Shown: positions 10,943 to 22,566, counted from the first letter of the stretch. The stretch is DNA of 64,000 nt from Phoenix dactylifera (GCF_009389715.1 NC_052404.1:9198745-9262744), one strand, 5' to 3'. Notes: generated from the letters alone by a model not told the origin. Made by a program: numbers and translations.

Positions 10943-11346
10943 AACACCACACGAGTTCGTCAAAATAAGTGGCTTGACTTTTGACTGTTTCTTACAGGCC
11001 GGTAGGAACCGACCACATACACGTCACAACCTTGCACTGTCCCCTGTGTTCCACGCCCCACACCCCATCCGAGTCTCCACCCCAACCCGCTTTCCTCCAT
11101 AAAAGCCCAACCCCACCACCCTCCTCCTCCCCTGCCCGATCCTTGATCCCTAATCAAGCTGCTCCTCTCTCAAAGCCCAAACTCTCAACCTTTTTAGTAT
11201 TTCCTAACTTCTTCTTCTTCTTCTCTCTCCCCTCCCCCCTTCTTCTTCTTCTTCTTCTTTTTCTTCTTTGTTGTTGTTGTTGTTGTTAGGGAAGCTAGAG
11301 CCGAGGGGCTCGTTCGGAGCTGGCTAACCAAGACGAGATAGAAGCT
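10943..11346 (+). promoter_or_regulatory. upstream region and leader of the first WI12 gene
   Basis: A TATA-like CATAAAAG lies near 11098-11105. A long CTT/TCC-rich leader (11190-11265) and a GTT repeat (11266-11287) follow. No ATG occurs between about 11040 and 11347, so the predicted transcript has no upstream AUG and no AUG at the expected start. Confidence 0.5.
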
Positions 11347-11811
11347 GTGGAGACACAGGAAGAGAGGCACAAGTGGGTGGTGCGAGCGCTGTATGAGGCG
11401 TTAAACGCGCGGGACGTGGAGAAGGTGCACGAGCTGCTGGCCCCGGACATCGAGTGGTGGTTCCATGGCCCCCCTTCCCACCAGCACATGATGCGCCTGC
11501 TCACCGGCGCCTCTCCAGAGGAGTCCTTCGAGTTCGCCCCCCTCTCCATCGAGGCATTCGGCTCCACCGTGCTCGTCGAGGGCACCGACCGCCCCCGCTC
11601 CGTCTACTGGGTCCACGCCTGGACCGTCACCCCGGATGGGATAATCACCCAGGTCAGGGAGTACTTCAACACCTCCCTCACCGTCACCCGCGTCGGCGCC
11701 CGCGACTCCTCGTCTTCCAACGTGCCCATGCCTCACTGCCTGCCCGTCTGGCAGAGCAAGCTCCCCGACCGGGACCGGAAGTCCCTCCCCGGCCTCGTCC
11801 TCGCCATCTAA
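11347..11811 (+). CDS. wound-induced protein WI12/SAG20-like (SnoaL-like fold); no ATG
   Basis: A frame of about 154 residues belongs to the plant WI12 family (wound- and senescence-induced small proteins related to the SnoaL/NTF2-like fold; biochemical role unknown). Diagnostic stretches are ALYEALNARDVEKVHELL, DIEWWFHGP, YWVHAWTV, ITQVREYFNT and the C-terminal PVWQSKLPDRDRKSLPGLVL. It aligns end to end with the second copy at 22093-22566. The frame starts at GTG (11347) where the paralogue has coding sequence close to its ATG. The nearest in-frame upstream stop is TAG at 11296-11298, and only 16 sense codons lie between. A CTG in good context also occurs there. Either initiation is non-AUG, the ATG was mutated, or the sequence has an error. 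The body is intact and strongly GC-rich. The nearest in-frame ATG (within QHMMRLL) would remove a third of the domain. Confidence 0.85.
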   Translation: METQEERHKWVVRALYEALNARDVEKVHELLAPDIEWWFHGPPSHQHMMRLLTGASPEESFEFAPLSIEAFGSTVLVEGTDRPRSVYWVHAWTVTPDGIITQVREYFNTSLTVTRVGARDSSSSNVPMPHCLPVWQSKLPDRDRKSLPGLVLAI

Positions 11812-13239
11812 TTATTATCTCCAAATACAATAGTATTATTAGTAAGTAAATAAGATCTGGCTGAAGCCTTCATCCGGCGGTCGCTGGATGGGCTGAAGCC
11901 TTGGTGGCCCCCACTGTGTGGCTCTGGATCAGGGGTTAGCCCCCACTGGGTGTGCTTGGGAGATAAAAGTACTGGGACCGAGTGTTTCGTGTGTGTGGTC
12001 GGTTAATTTGTCTGTGTGTGTCTAGAGATGAGGAAGAGAGGTTGTTTCTTTTCTTCTTCTTCTTCTGATGTCACTTGTTTTGATTTACTCTTCAATAAAA
12101 GATGCCTGTGTCGTCATTTCAATAAACGAACTAAAGTTGGCTTTGTATCATTAGATGATGACATGTTTAATTGTCTAAATATTAATAACTTCGAGCGGCA
12201 TGGCCGGCGGTGAAGTTCCCAGGTGATCGGAATACCACCTTCCCCCGCAAGCGGTTTCTTTCGATACAGGCAGCGGAGGTGGATGCGATGCGTGAAGGAG
12301 TCGGAAATCTCGAGAGAAAGGAAAGAAGCGGGGACGGATTCAGTGTAAGAGATGCTGGATAAAAAGAATTATGCGTGTTTATTTTTCTATCCCCATGATT
12401 CCCATGACGCTGTCTTGGAGAAATGTTGAGATAAGGACGGAGAAAAGCACAGCCGCGCTTGCCACCCGCGTTGGCTGGCTGCGGACAGATCTGTGACACG
12501 CGTACGGTGCGATGGATATTGTGGAGCTACGCCAGCTGTCGAGTTCTTTTGCGAAGAAAAGAGCCCCTAAAATCACCCACCAAGCCACCCACTAGCTAAC
12601 ACGTGGGGCCCGAGAAGAAAAGGAAAGCAAATAAGGCTTGAATGTTTCTTTGGAAGCTACGTGGCCGGGACCCACGGGAAAAAGAAGACATGGATATTTC
12701 GTTAAGCTATCCGAACTAACTAATTAATGTTTGTTATTATCTTGGATAACATGGTCGATGGTTATATATACTAAGATATATACGCTTAATCTTATGAGTT
12801 CATGCACTTAAAACGTGGCCGTTGGATGCTCAGGCATGAAATTGTTAAGTTAACCTAGAAATTTCAAAACGATTTACTCTGCCCACCTACTTCCTATCTT
12901 CTCAACTAAATCAAAGACTAGCTGAGCAGGGCAGAATCCAAGCTTTTTTTTTTTTTGGAAAAAAAATGTTCTTTTGGCAAAACATCCCAGCGGTTGCTAA
13001 TCCTCCTTTGTCTATGGAAGGTCATAGACCGGTGGCACGTCGTCATAGGTTCATACAATTGCAGAGTTATTTGGATTGAACCTTGCTCTTGGAAATTATT
13101 GAACCAATTTTAGGCTATATCCAGTATTTATAGAAATAGCCTCTTTGCACATGAAAATATGGTTGCATAAATCTGACTCTTTCCGGATTCTATAATAGTT
13201 AATTAAAACTTAATTATTACATAAAAGAAGAAAAATACT
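11812..13239. other. 3' region of WI12 gene and spacer
   Basis: Likely 3' UTR with poly(A) signals AATAAA at 12094-12099 and 12121-12126. Beyond about 12200 there is no supported gene; short minus-strand frames at 12182-12588 have no recognisable domain. Confidence 0.55.
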
Positions 13240-13613
13240 TGTGAGGACCAGTGCGAGAGTGTGTTTAGTCTCATATCGGTTATTCGTCGAGAAGATCTTG
13301 GATACTTATATAGGATTAAGGAACCCAAATAATACCTTCCGGCTAGTTATTTGGGGTGAGCTTCTGGGTTGTTTTATATAATATCTGAGCGAACTCAGCC
13401 CATAGCCTATGTGGACTAGGGAACACTGCAGTTGGATTCATGAAGGCCGACCACAGGCCTATTATGGTGTTTGTGATTAGATTTGAATGAATATGAACTC
13501 TTAGCCTGACGAGGACGTCAGAGCTTGAACAGAGAGAGTATGTAAGGACTCGTGCAGATATGTGTTTAGTCTCATATCGGTACCATTTTGGATGAGGTCC
13601 TGGTTTGTTACGA
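13240..13613 (+). mobile_element. TRIM element with both LTRs
   Basis: LTR1 (13240 to about 13373) reads TGTGAGGACCAGTGCGAGAG...CTGGGTTGTT. A decayed primer site ATATCTGAGCGAACTC follows at about 13381. The internal region shares TATGTGGACTAGGGAACACT and TGTGATTAGATTTGAA with the element at 5157. A purine run, AACAGAGAGAGTA, precedes LTR2 (13541-13613). LTR2 starts TGTAAGGACTCGTGCAGATA and lacks about 60 bp of its middle. The element is about 374 bp and has no coding capacity. Confidence 0.82.
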
Positions 13614-15046
13614 TAATATTTTGAAAACTTCAAGCATTACTACTTACCAAAATATGATAAAATCGAAATACAAACAACCTGGCTTAAAATTTAAAAACCC
13701 TGATACCCTAGATGGATCATGACGAAAGCTTTGCATTGACCGAGATGCACAACTTTTTTATTAATAGTTTTGAGATGGTGAAAACACCATCTCTCAAAAG
13801 CGGTCTTTTACTTTCAGGCAATGGATGGAGATCGAGTTTTCATTGCAGCAGAACGTCCAGTGTTTCCCGACCTTAAAATTTAAAAAGAACAAGTAGGGAG
13901 AGAATAATTAACTAAGCATGTAGTACAACAAATCGCTTTCCATCCTGTTCATCGAAACTTGGAAAGGAGACCTGCGATCAATTCAGAATTCTAAGGAAAT
14001 AAACAAGAACAAATAAATCCCTGTCTCTTGCATCAACATAAAACTTCCACCTATTTATGGACAATTGGCAACATCCTAGCACCATGTTGTCATCCTGATA
14101 TTGATATGTAAACCTAACTTTGATTAACTTCTTGTTTTCTCCATCAAGAGGTTAGGCAAAAAAAAAAAAAAAGTTGCCACGGGTCGAGCATCCAAAGATC
14201 TAGAGTACAATGTGACGCAACCAACGATGGATACATCTGATGATTTATTTCATGTTGGCTAATAATATTGAGAGATGGATCATAATTTAGCAGAATCATG
14301 CACTCACAGCTACGGATAGTAGCATTATCTGCCCTCTGTGTTGGCCAACAATGGTTTAGTGATAACATTTAGCTTTGTGCTATATGCTTGTAGTTAGTTT
14401 CATCATTAATATCGGAAAAAATCTAATACTATGGAGTAAAACCAACTCATATATAGTACCCGATTCAATGAATCAATGCTCTCACATACTGATAACTTTG
14501 TTCGGGTTAGGTGCTCTCAGGTAGCGTAAGAAAGCGACAACTTTTTAGGTACACGAACCCAATATTCTCGGGAGGCAAACTAATTTCATTTCTTTATAGA
14601 TTTATTCTTCCTTAAACTATATAAAAAAAATTAAAAAAAAGTGTAAAAAAAAAGAAACTCTTAAGAATTTGAAAGAATAAAAGACAAATGAGAAGGAAGT
14701 GAAAAAATAATTGACCAAGGATGCTTTTTTTTTTTTTTTTATGAATAGGTAAGCAAAGCCATCCGATATTTATTAGAAAAGAAAAGTTTACATAAACTAG
14801 TTATAAAAAATTTACAAGAAAGAAAAATATAAAAAATCAATAAAGTAAGTAGACTTGTTAAACTATTCTCATGGACAAAATAATTAACCAAAGATGTCAT
14901 GTAGAGCTTAACCTATAATATTAGATATAGGTTCTTTCTATATACGAAAATACATATCAGGTTCCACAGCTCTATATTTTTACTAATTTATAAGTCTATA
15001 TTTTCACCTTGACTATCTAGTGAGTGATGAACCGGATTCGCGCCTG
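13614..15046. other. intergenic
   Basis: No gene supported. The run of T at about 14726-14741 followed by an A-rich segment resembles the reversed 3' end of a retroposon, but no domain supports it. Confidence 0.45.
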
Positions 15047-15055
15047 GATTTACTC

Positions 15056-15740
15056 GGGTAGTTCTATATACACCCCCCCTATTGCTCAGGACACCCCCCA
15101 AAAACCAAAAAAAAAATACCCAAACTAACCTTTAGTGTATTTACCATATTGCCCTTGAAATTTTCTCAGTACACCCCCCCTTCCTCCTTCCTCCTCCTCC
15201 CCATCCCCCACCTCCCCCCCTCCTCCCCTCCACCTCCCCCTCCACCTCCCCGTCCTCCTCCTCCGCCTCCCTCCTCCTCCTCCGCCACCTCCTCTCACTC
15301 CTCTTCCCCCACCTCCCCGTCCTCCTTCCTCCTCCTCCCCATCCCCCACCTCCCCGTCCTCCTTCCTCCTCCTCCCCATCCCCCACCTCCCCCTCCGCCT
15401 CCCCCCGCCTCCCCGTCCTCCTCCTCCGCCTCCCCCCTCCTCCTCCGCCGGCGAGGTGCTCGTTGCTCGGGAGATGGCCGGGGAGGTGCTTGAGGCGAGG
15501 TTTTTTGGGCGGAAGGGAGAAGCCGGCGGGTGTTTTGGATGGGAAGAGCGGGGTTGGGGGGGGTTTGGGGGGTGTAGAGAGCAATTTAGGTGAGGGGGTG
15601 GGAAGGGTGGGGGGTAATTTAGGAATTTTTAATTTTTTAGGGGTGTCCTTAGCAAATAGGGGGGTGTAGAGAGTATTTAATTTTTTTTTAATTTTTGGGG
15701 GGTGTCCTGAGCAATAGGGGGGGTGTATATAGAACCACCC
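15056..15740. mobile_element. Mutator-like MITE with long terminal inverted repeats
   Basis: Both ends carry a nearly identical inverted repeat of roughly 45-50 bp, starting GGGTAGTTCTATATACACCC and continuing through TATTGCTCAGGACACCCCCC. The right end differs at the fifth base. The element is flanked by perfect 9-bp duplications, GATTTACTC, at 15047-15055 and 15741-15749, the signature size for Mutator superfamily transposition. It is 685 bp with no transposase frame, so non-autonomous. A degenerate inner copy of the terminus (GGGGTGTCCTTAGCAAATAG) lies at about 15638-15672. The proline- or arginine-rich frames inside are low-complexity artefacts. Confidence 0.92.
15175..15446. repeat. C/T-only tandem tract inside the MITE
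   Basis: About 270 bp made almost wholly of CCTCCTCC, CCATCCCCCACCTCCCC and CGTCCTCCTTCCT units, repeated imperfectly every 30-50 bases. Nearly all purines are on the other strand. Confidence 0.85.
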
Positions 15741-15749
15741 GATTTACTC

Positions 15750-17828
15750 CCTTGCGAGGAAGGAAACGAAGCAGTTTATCTTTTTCTTTAAAAAAAAAAT
15801 AACTTTGCAAACCACTTGGAAACTCTCCTTGAAAAAAAAAAAAAAGAGCACTTGCGTTCTTTCAATCGTCCATCAAGTTATCTTGCATTAAAAGATTGAA
15901 AAAAAAAATCCACCACTAAATTATCAGTCATGTCTGCCATTTTATACGAGGTAGGGACCGAATTTTTATAAATTCAGAGGTTATCATCACTATATTATAA
16001 TGAACCTATCATGTCACTGATGGAGACACAATTTCTTATGTTGCGTATGATTTCGATTCTTCAACCATTTATCACATATAAAAGCTAGCAGCATTGAAGC
16101 ACCACCCAACGCCAATCGATCGCTTGTCTCGCATCTCTGATAAGAAGATGCCCAGAACCATGATAACAATGCTCGGATAAGAACATTCCTCGTCTTGGTG
16201 GAGGAATCATAGATATGACCAGGAAAGGGGACACCAAAAATGGAGTCCATAGTCTTCGAGACGAATCTTATTGTTCCTAACTAGATGTAGAAAGGCGACT
16301 TTTGTCCCCCTGTGGTATAGATTATGAGGGGTTTGCACTCCGTATATTCTCAAAATTTCCAGTTGAAAAATCCAATTGGCAGCATGACAACTTTTTTTGA
16401 TATTCGCTATGGAATTTGTCATGATGTGTTGGAAAAAAGATGCCAACCGACAGGTGATGATAGAAATAACATGCACCGAAAAACAATCCTTGGACTTGGA
16501 GAGAACAAATCGACGAAATGTGGGAAAAGGGCCATGAAATGGGTCCGTATTTCCTCCATTCATTGTCAACCATGATCTCGACGGGATGCGAGATAAAGTA
16601 GTGTTAGGTCTAGTAGAGGTCTATTAGGTTGATCTTTCTAAAGACTTTTTCGTTTGATGCAACTTCTGGGATTGTGGAGTCGGACTGTAGATTCAACTGC
16701 TTTGTTGAACATAGGAATGAACTCAAGATTTTGGTCTTTCTGTGGATTAAATAATGCTCTAAACCGGGGTGAAAATTCAACGGGCTCACCCTAATTGCCT
16801 CGACTTTATGACATCAAGTTCAGAACTTTTATCTATCTTGTGGGATTCTGACACTTTCCTTCCTTCTCTTTCGAGATACTAACCAAACTTAGAAGCAACT
16901 ACGATCTCGCAAATGGAAATATCGTGTTTAATGTCCCAGCCCAGGACCGCCTCCCCCCACCCCCCCTTCCTCATTTTTTGGTAAAGCATATTATTAAATT
17001 AATATAAAATAAATACATCCGTGAGAATCATATAATAAAATATCTCACGCAACCATCCACAAAGTAATCCAGAAGATCTCTTCCGTGCTAAATTGTTCCG
17101 CGAGCTGTTTATGAACAATTCAATTAAGTTCAAAGTGAATTTAGTCGAGTTCAATGTTGGCTAAATTATAATAGGATGTAATGTAAGGCTTAATTATAGT
17201 AATATGAAGCAATCTTAAGCATGCCTTGGTTCATTTGAGTTCGGTTCGTTTAGAGCTGTATGGGCCCTTTTCTTAGCTCGATGGAAAACCGGTTGATATG
17301 GCTAGAGGTTTGATCATCTCCTTATGCTTGGAATCAAACGACTAGGATTTTGGGTTCTATGCCCAAAATATCAAGAAGAAAGCATGCAGTGGTTCTATGC
17401 CCGGACTTACCAATGCTATTCCCACTCATCACAACTGTGGTATTCGTTAAACGTCCTACATATCCTTTTGATGACAGTCGTTTTCCTTAAAAATGTTCGA
17501 ATAGAAGTTATAACGGTCTATGGATGTATTTAATGAACAATCTAATGTTTTCGCGGGCATCAATCTAAGCTTGGGCAGCAATATCTCAATTTCAAAACCA
17601 TTGCATGAACTTGACAACCTAACACCCATTTCAATAGATTTTTCCTTGTTTTCCCAAAAAACAGGATGGTTGGGAGCCTGCTAAATGTTGGCATGAGGAC
17701 AGGATCAACCAAGATATCTTATATCAATATAAAAGACGACTTCTTTTTTTTTTTTGGTAGAAAAAGCAAGAAACTTCACCAACCCGGTTTATTGGCATCC
17801 TCTACTTTAAGAAATAATTTTAGCTAAG
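15750..17828. other. intergenic
   Basis: Short open frames on both strands at 16014-16575 overlap each other and show no recognisable domain. T-run segments near 16972 and 17741 resemble reversed 3' ends of LINEs. No gene is supported. Confidence 0.45.
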
Positions 17829-20060
17829 GCTGCAAATGGGTCAGAGTTAATCCATGACCTGACCCGGCCCGACCTGCTTAGGTCGGGTTCTAAAATTGGA
17901 TCCGACTCGACCCAACCCGAACCCGATCCATTATTAGTCTCGGAAAGATCCAAACTTACTAGGCCTAATTTTGATGTTGTAGCCTGCACTGCCTGGGCTA
18001 TAGTGTTTGAGTATTATGGGCCTATTCTGTTGCAACCACGTAGGCCCGTCAAGTTACTATACGGATTGCTGTTGGGGCAACGGTGGCCTAACAAAGAGGT
18101 TACACCCATACAGTGATCAAATGTGACTGCAAAACTAAAGTCTTGGAAGGACGATCCTAGATACATCTCTACTCGGCCTTCTCAAATGCAACCTCCTACC
18201 CCTTTTTTCACCTCATAGCCTTTTTTTTTCTTTTTCTTTTTGTGAAAACGGCATTTCATATAGCTCTAACTTGAGTACATCCAGCCATATCAAAAAAAAG
18301 TAAAAAGCACAGGGTAGGAGGAATATCTCCTACAGATGTCCATGTGACCTCTTCGGAGTGCCGAGCAACAAAAGAGGCAACCCAGTCTGCTGCACTATTC
18401 GCCTCCCGAAAAACATGTGAGCCCAGAAATCGCTCAGCTCCTGCGCCAGTCTCCGAATCTCACAGATGAGAGGATGACCATCACCATATCTTCTGATCCC
18501 CGAATCCACTCGATCACCATAGAGGAGTCTCCCTTAAGGCATATATGCTCAGCACGGAGTACCCGCCTCGCATAGGATATCTCTTCCCAGGCTGCCCGCA
18601 GCTCCGCACCGACTACAGTAAGTTCCGGCGCGCGGCGGCCACCAGCTGCTATCAAACTGCCCAAATGGTCTCTATGACAAAGCCAACTCCTCCTGACACC
18701 CCGTCCACCGACATACTACCATCGAAGTTCACTTTGAGATGATCAAGGGATGGGGGTACCCAAGAAACTAGGGCGAACTTGGGCGCTGTGACAGCGGAAA
18801 GAGTACACCAGGTGTCCCTGGCCATCTCAAAAAAAAACCTAATGGTAGTAGCGGTAACCTCCCTAGCAAGACGCATAGCTCTGTCCACCACCATCCGCGA
18901 GGGTAACCGCCTGCCCTTAAAGATGCCAGCATTCATGTCCAACCAAATAGAATGAGCCAAATATGCCCACCGGATCCCGGCCTCAACAGTGCTAGGCCTC
19001 CGTATGGAAACTCTCAGCCAATGAATCAAATCATGTGTCGACTCGACTGAATGGGGCAACAAAGAGGATGATCAGCTTCAGATCCCCCTAGCCCTGGGAC
19101 ACTGCAGAAGAACATGATCAATCATCTCCTCAGTCTCCGTGCACTCCTCATAACACTAAGTGATCCTCACCCCTCGCCGTGCTAACACGCTCCTAGTCGA
19201 TAGGCAGCCCCATGCCACCTTCCAGATGAAGAGCGCCACACGTAGGTGAATCCGCATCCTCCAAATCCATCATCCTTCTATCTATCGGACCGGCTCTCGA
19301 CTCAACAACATGTAAATATCCCTGGCTCGCACTTGCGATCGCCCTGTCAGTATCCATACTAGTCTATCCGGCCCCTCCCGAGCAGATATAGGTAGAGCCA
19401 GGATCATCTCTACCAACTGCTCCCCCAAAAGCCTCCCTAATCAACTCCACCCTCCAACGGTCCCCCCCGGGCTCCATCAAATCTCTGACCCTGAGACCGA
19501 CTAACCTCGACGTATCCACTATAACCGGAAGTCTACTCATCGGCTGCTCCATCACCCAGCGATCCTCCAACACATCAATGGACCGACCAACACCAATAGC
19601 CCATCTAATCGCGGGAAGCACCAACCCTGCTCTAGCACAAATCTCCCTCTAGATCGGTGACTGGCGATGCCCAGTACGGGCCCCAGGCACTAGAACGCCA
19701 TACTATCCCACTCAACAGGCATAGCCCTTCCTTCTATGTTTCTTTCCCACTCAACTGTCCGCCACCACCTAAAACCAAGCCCAGTTAACCTTAGAACAAG
19801 ATAAAAAATTATATACAAGGTATGATAAGTACAGAAATCCGACTCGGACCCGATTCAGATCCGAATTTTTTGAATTGGAGCTAAATTATATATAGACCCA
19901 ACCCGAATGACCCATTGGGTTAGAAATTTTTGTTGTGGACCTGATCAGACCTGACCCGATCTTCTATTGGATTGGATCTAGATCTAACATTAGGATCCGA
20001 ATAAGGAACCGGGTTGGATCAATGTCACTTATGACCCGATCCGAGCCGATCCATTTGCCC
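17829..20060. repeat. GACCCG-rich repeat interrupted by a LINE
   Basis: The outer arms (17829-17945 and 19845-20060) consist of degenerate GACCCGACC/CGGGTC words. The ends are rough inverted repeats: GGCTGCAAATGGGTCAG at left, and GATCCATTTGCCCCCC at right (GGGGGGCAAATGGATC on the other strand). The LINE between them suggests a nested insertion. The class of the outer element is uncertain. Confidence 0.55.
18210..19800 (-). mobile_element. LINE (L1-like) 3' part, degenerate
   Basis: On the minus strand, remnants at 19624-19364 have the W-x-G-x-G-x-x-I-x-V-x-x-D-R-W pattern seen downstream of LINE reverse transcriptases. Then 19062-18652 has the RNase H start LKVNFDGSM and GGVGFVI. After a one-frame shift near 18660, 18664-18434 continues it with ELRAAWEEI and GDSSMVIEWI. 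Plant L1 elements of this type carry RNase H at the C-terminus. The T-rich block near 18215-18242 is the poly(A) tail seen from the plus strand. Stops and frameshifts make it inactive. Confidence 0.75.
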
Positions 20061-20869
20061 CCCAAATTTTAGCTTTGTTTTTGGACAAGTTTGTTAAAAT
20101 GTCTTAGAAATAACAACAATTGAATGAGAACCATCTTGACCATCGAAGACCAAGATATGATGCATACATCATCTTAGACTAACAATGTCCCAACAAGACC
20201 ACTATAATACTAGCAACCAAACATACCATCATGAGACACTTAAGCGAACGCATTTCCTATCTGGGAAAAAAAATCATAGGTATATTTAGCACGCCTGGAA
20301 TGAGTCACGAAGGAACCAAGCACAAGCTGTAACCTCATTGTGGATGTTATGGGACGCAGTATTGAATATTAGATAATAAAAGGGCACGTATTCTTCGAGG
20401 CATATCGACCATATTGGTTGCCTTCCAGAACCTAACACAACGCATTACGGTGTGCCAATGTCACATGACTCACATCCGCAAAGCATGCATCAAAGACCGG
20501 TCAGAACCGCACGCATAAGATTCTTAGGTAAGAATAATGACTTGCTTCATATTTCTACATCAAATTAGGAAAATGATATGCAATCGGTTGGCCTGTCCTT
20601 CCACAGGCTAAGTAGGACATGGAGGTTTATGAGTCATGAGAGCCTCGCACATCACACGCCAGGGTGTCTTGAATCATACAAAGCATACACGTGTCAACAT
20701 ATCTGCTGATGTCCACAAATCACATTGTTCATTAAGTTCTCTCTAATTATTGGCATTTAGTAGGTGTTCTTGTGAATATTGCCTGTTGAAAGCCAATTAT
20801 TCTAACCTGCCTCCATCTTACTTCCTACCGCTGATTTGATGAATTATCATCTACTAGAAAAAGAGAAAT

Positions 20870-20925
20870 TATACTCTACACCAAATGCACCATATCAGTA
20901 GTGCATCATATATGCCAACTGGATT
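20870..20925. mobile_element. MITE end, TATACCCTACAC family (fragment)
   Basis: TATACTCTACACCAAATGCACCATATCAGTAGTGCATCAT matches the termini of the elements at 26231 and 27661. A matching right end was not found, so this is probably a fragment. Confidence 0.5.
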
Positions 20926-21350
20926 TATCATTTCCATGGACCCCATTCATCATATGGCTAGCTTGGATTGCTGTTCCTCTCATTTTGTGCTCATTTTGTC
21001 TTGCCGCTGGCCTGCAACCTTACAAATCGTTGCAGCAACAAGCTGCCACATAGCTAAAATTTATATTTTGCTTCCTCTTCTGATTTAATGACTTAAGTGA
21101 CAGGTTCACATAATCCACATAAAAAGACAATAAGAATAAATCATGAGATCGCATCCATCAACATATGCTTATATATTTAAAATTAGATAAATTGCATGTC
21201 ATTGATTGATAGCAATTCCTGAAATCATGCACACGCATTGCGCGTGCTGAATCAGCATTTATCTAATAAATCAGCATAGCCGCCTCTAATAATGCGATTG
21301 CTTGACTGCAGGACCGGTGCTTGGCAACCACTAGACCGCATCTTACGAGC

Positions 21351-21482
21351 GAAAGAATGATTGGTGTTCCTTCACGCATGGACCTCAAACAATTTGAATT
21401 TTTCTTCAGCCTGCATAGATCTTGAACCATCTAGTAGGCAATCCAACAGTTAACATCATGAAAGAAGATGAATCATTCTTTC
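21351..21482. mobile_element. MITE-like element with inverted ends
   Basis: Starts GAAAGAATGATTGGTGTTCC and ends GAAGATGAATCATTCTTTC, giving 12-base perfect inverted termini within a longer imperfect repeat. The central CTGCATAGATCTTGAACC and AATCCAACAGT stretches match the element at 30638, so the two are related. Confidence 0.5.
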
Positions 21483-22092
21483 ATGCAAGAGAGCGTAGTT
21501 TGCACTGCAGAGTCCAATGCAGCGCTCGATAAATGTTACTGAAAAATAGATGGCCATCAAACAAGATATCCTTACTTGTTTGGTAACTGCCCATCTTCCA
21601 AAAATGGCCATCAAGCGTTGCAAATTAGAAAATCTTAGATCTCGTGCAAAAGATACACCCCGAGCTCTATCATTAGGTGCTTTGGTTTTGCACCAAGGTC
21701 AACATAAACACATAATATACTCAACTCTTCTTTATATAAATTATAGATCAACGTACTAATTTTTTTTTATTATCGATTTAACTTATAAGATTCGTTGTCC
21801 CACACCTGCAACCGGTTCATCTTGCCATTATTGGGTTCTAGTTATTCCATATAAACCATCCACCTGCACATTATTCACAATGGTTTTTGGGGAATTAAAA
21901 GATTGTGCGTCGCTCATCAAAGTTTATAAATATCTAGCCAGCCCAATCAGGACAAGAAATTCACGTACGCTGCCGAACATACTGACTGTTGAGAACCACA
22001 CACACCTTCATATATTGAACCTAAACTTCCGACAACCTCTGAATTCATCCGGAGCACACCAAGTCGAACTCAATCGCATGCAGGCACATGAA

Positions 22093-22566
22093 TCAAATGG
22101 CGAGTACAAGCCCTGGCAGGGAGCGTCGCAGGTGCACCCGGGCCTCACTCTGCCACACGGCCGGGGAGTCTCGGCTTCCCCTGGCAGCACTGCTGGCCCC
22201 GAGGGAAATCTGGCTGAGCTCCCTCACAGTGACCCAGGTGTTGAAGTACTCCCTAAACCGGGTGATGACCCCGTCCTCCACGTCCCAGGCATGGACCCAG
22301 TAGGCCTGGTCCCCCTCCCACCCCTCCGCCACCACCCACCCCCCCTCCCCCACCTCCGTCACCCTCCGTGGGTCGAACCGGAAGTGATCTCCGTGCCCTG
22401 CCTCCCCGGTCAGCACCCGCCGCATGTGTTCGCACCGCCGCGGCCCGTGGAACCACCACTCCACGTCCTCCGCCATCATCCCTGCCACCGCCTCTGCATC
22501 GCCCCTCGCCAGCGCTTCGTACAGCGACTCCACCAACCGCTTGTTGCCGTCCTTGGAAGACGCCAT
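22093..22566 (-). CDS. wound-induced protein WI12/SAG20-like, second copy
   Basis: A single exon encodes 157 residues from a clear ATG (22566) to TGA (22095-22093). Family landmarks are VESLYEALARGDAEAVAGMM, DVEWWFHGPRRCEHMRRVLTG, YWVHAWDVEDGVITRFREYF and the C-terminal AVWQSEARVHLRRSLPGLVL. The protein should adopt the SnoaL/NTF2-like fold. Relatives are induced by wounding, senescence and stress hormones, but no enzymatic activity is established. Compared with the first copy, the body aligns throughout while the N-terminus and inter-motif segments differ, indicating an old duplication. The genes are convergent, about 10.3 kb apart. The exon is GC-rich and the flanks AT-rich. A TATA box lies upstream. 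Confidence 0.9.
   Translation of the reverse strand: MASSKDGNKRLVESLYEALARGDAEAVAGMMAEDVEWWFHGPRRCEHMRRVLTGEAGHGDHFRFDPRRVTEVGEGGWVVAEGWEGDQAYWVHAWDVEDGVITRFREYFNTWVTVRELSQISLGASSAARGSRDSPAVWQSEARVHLRRSLPGLVLAI

Larger units (their letters stand above)
20061..22092. other. intergenic with MITE fragments
   Basis: No coding gene supported. Contains a MITE-like end at 20870 and a MITE at 21351, annotated separately. The 3' part adjoins the stop of the second WI12 gene. Confidence 0.5.

Noticed and set aside
15125-15669. Arg/Gly- and Pro-rich frames up to 147 residues
   Set aside because: Products of the C/T-only tandem repeat inside the MITE; no complex protein sequence.
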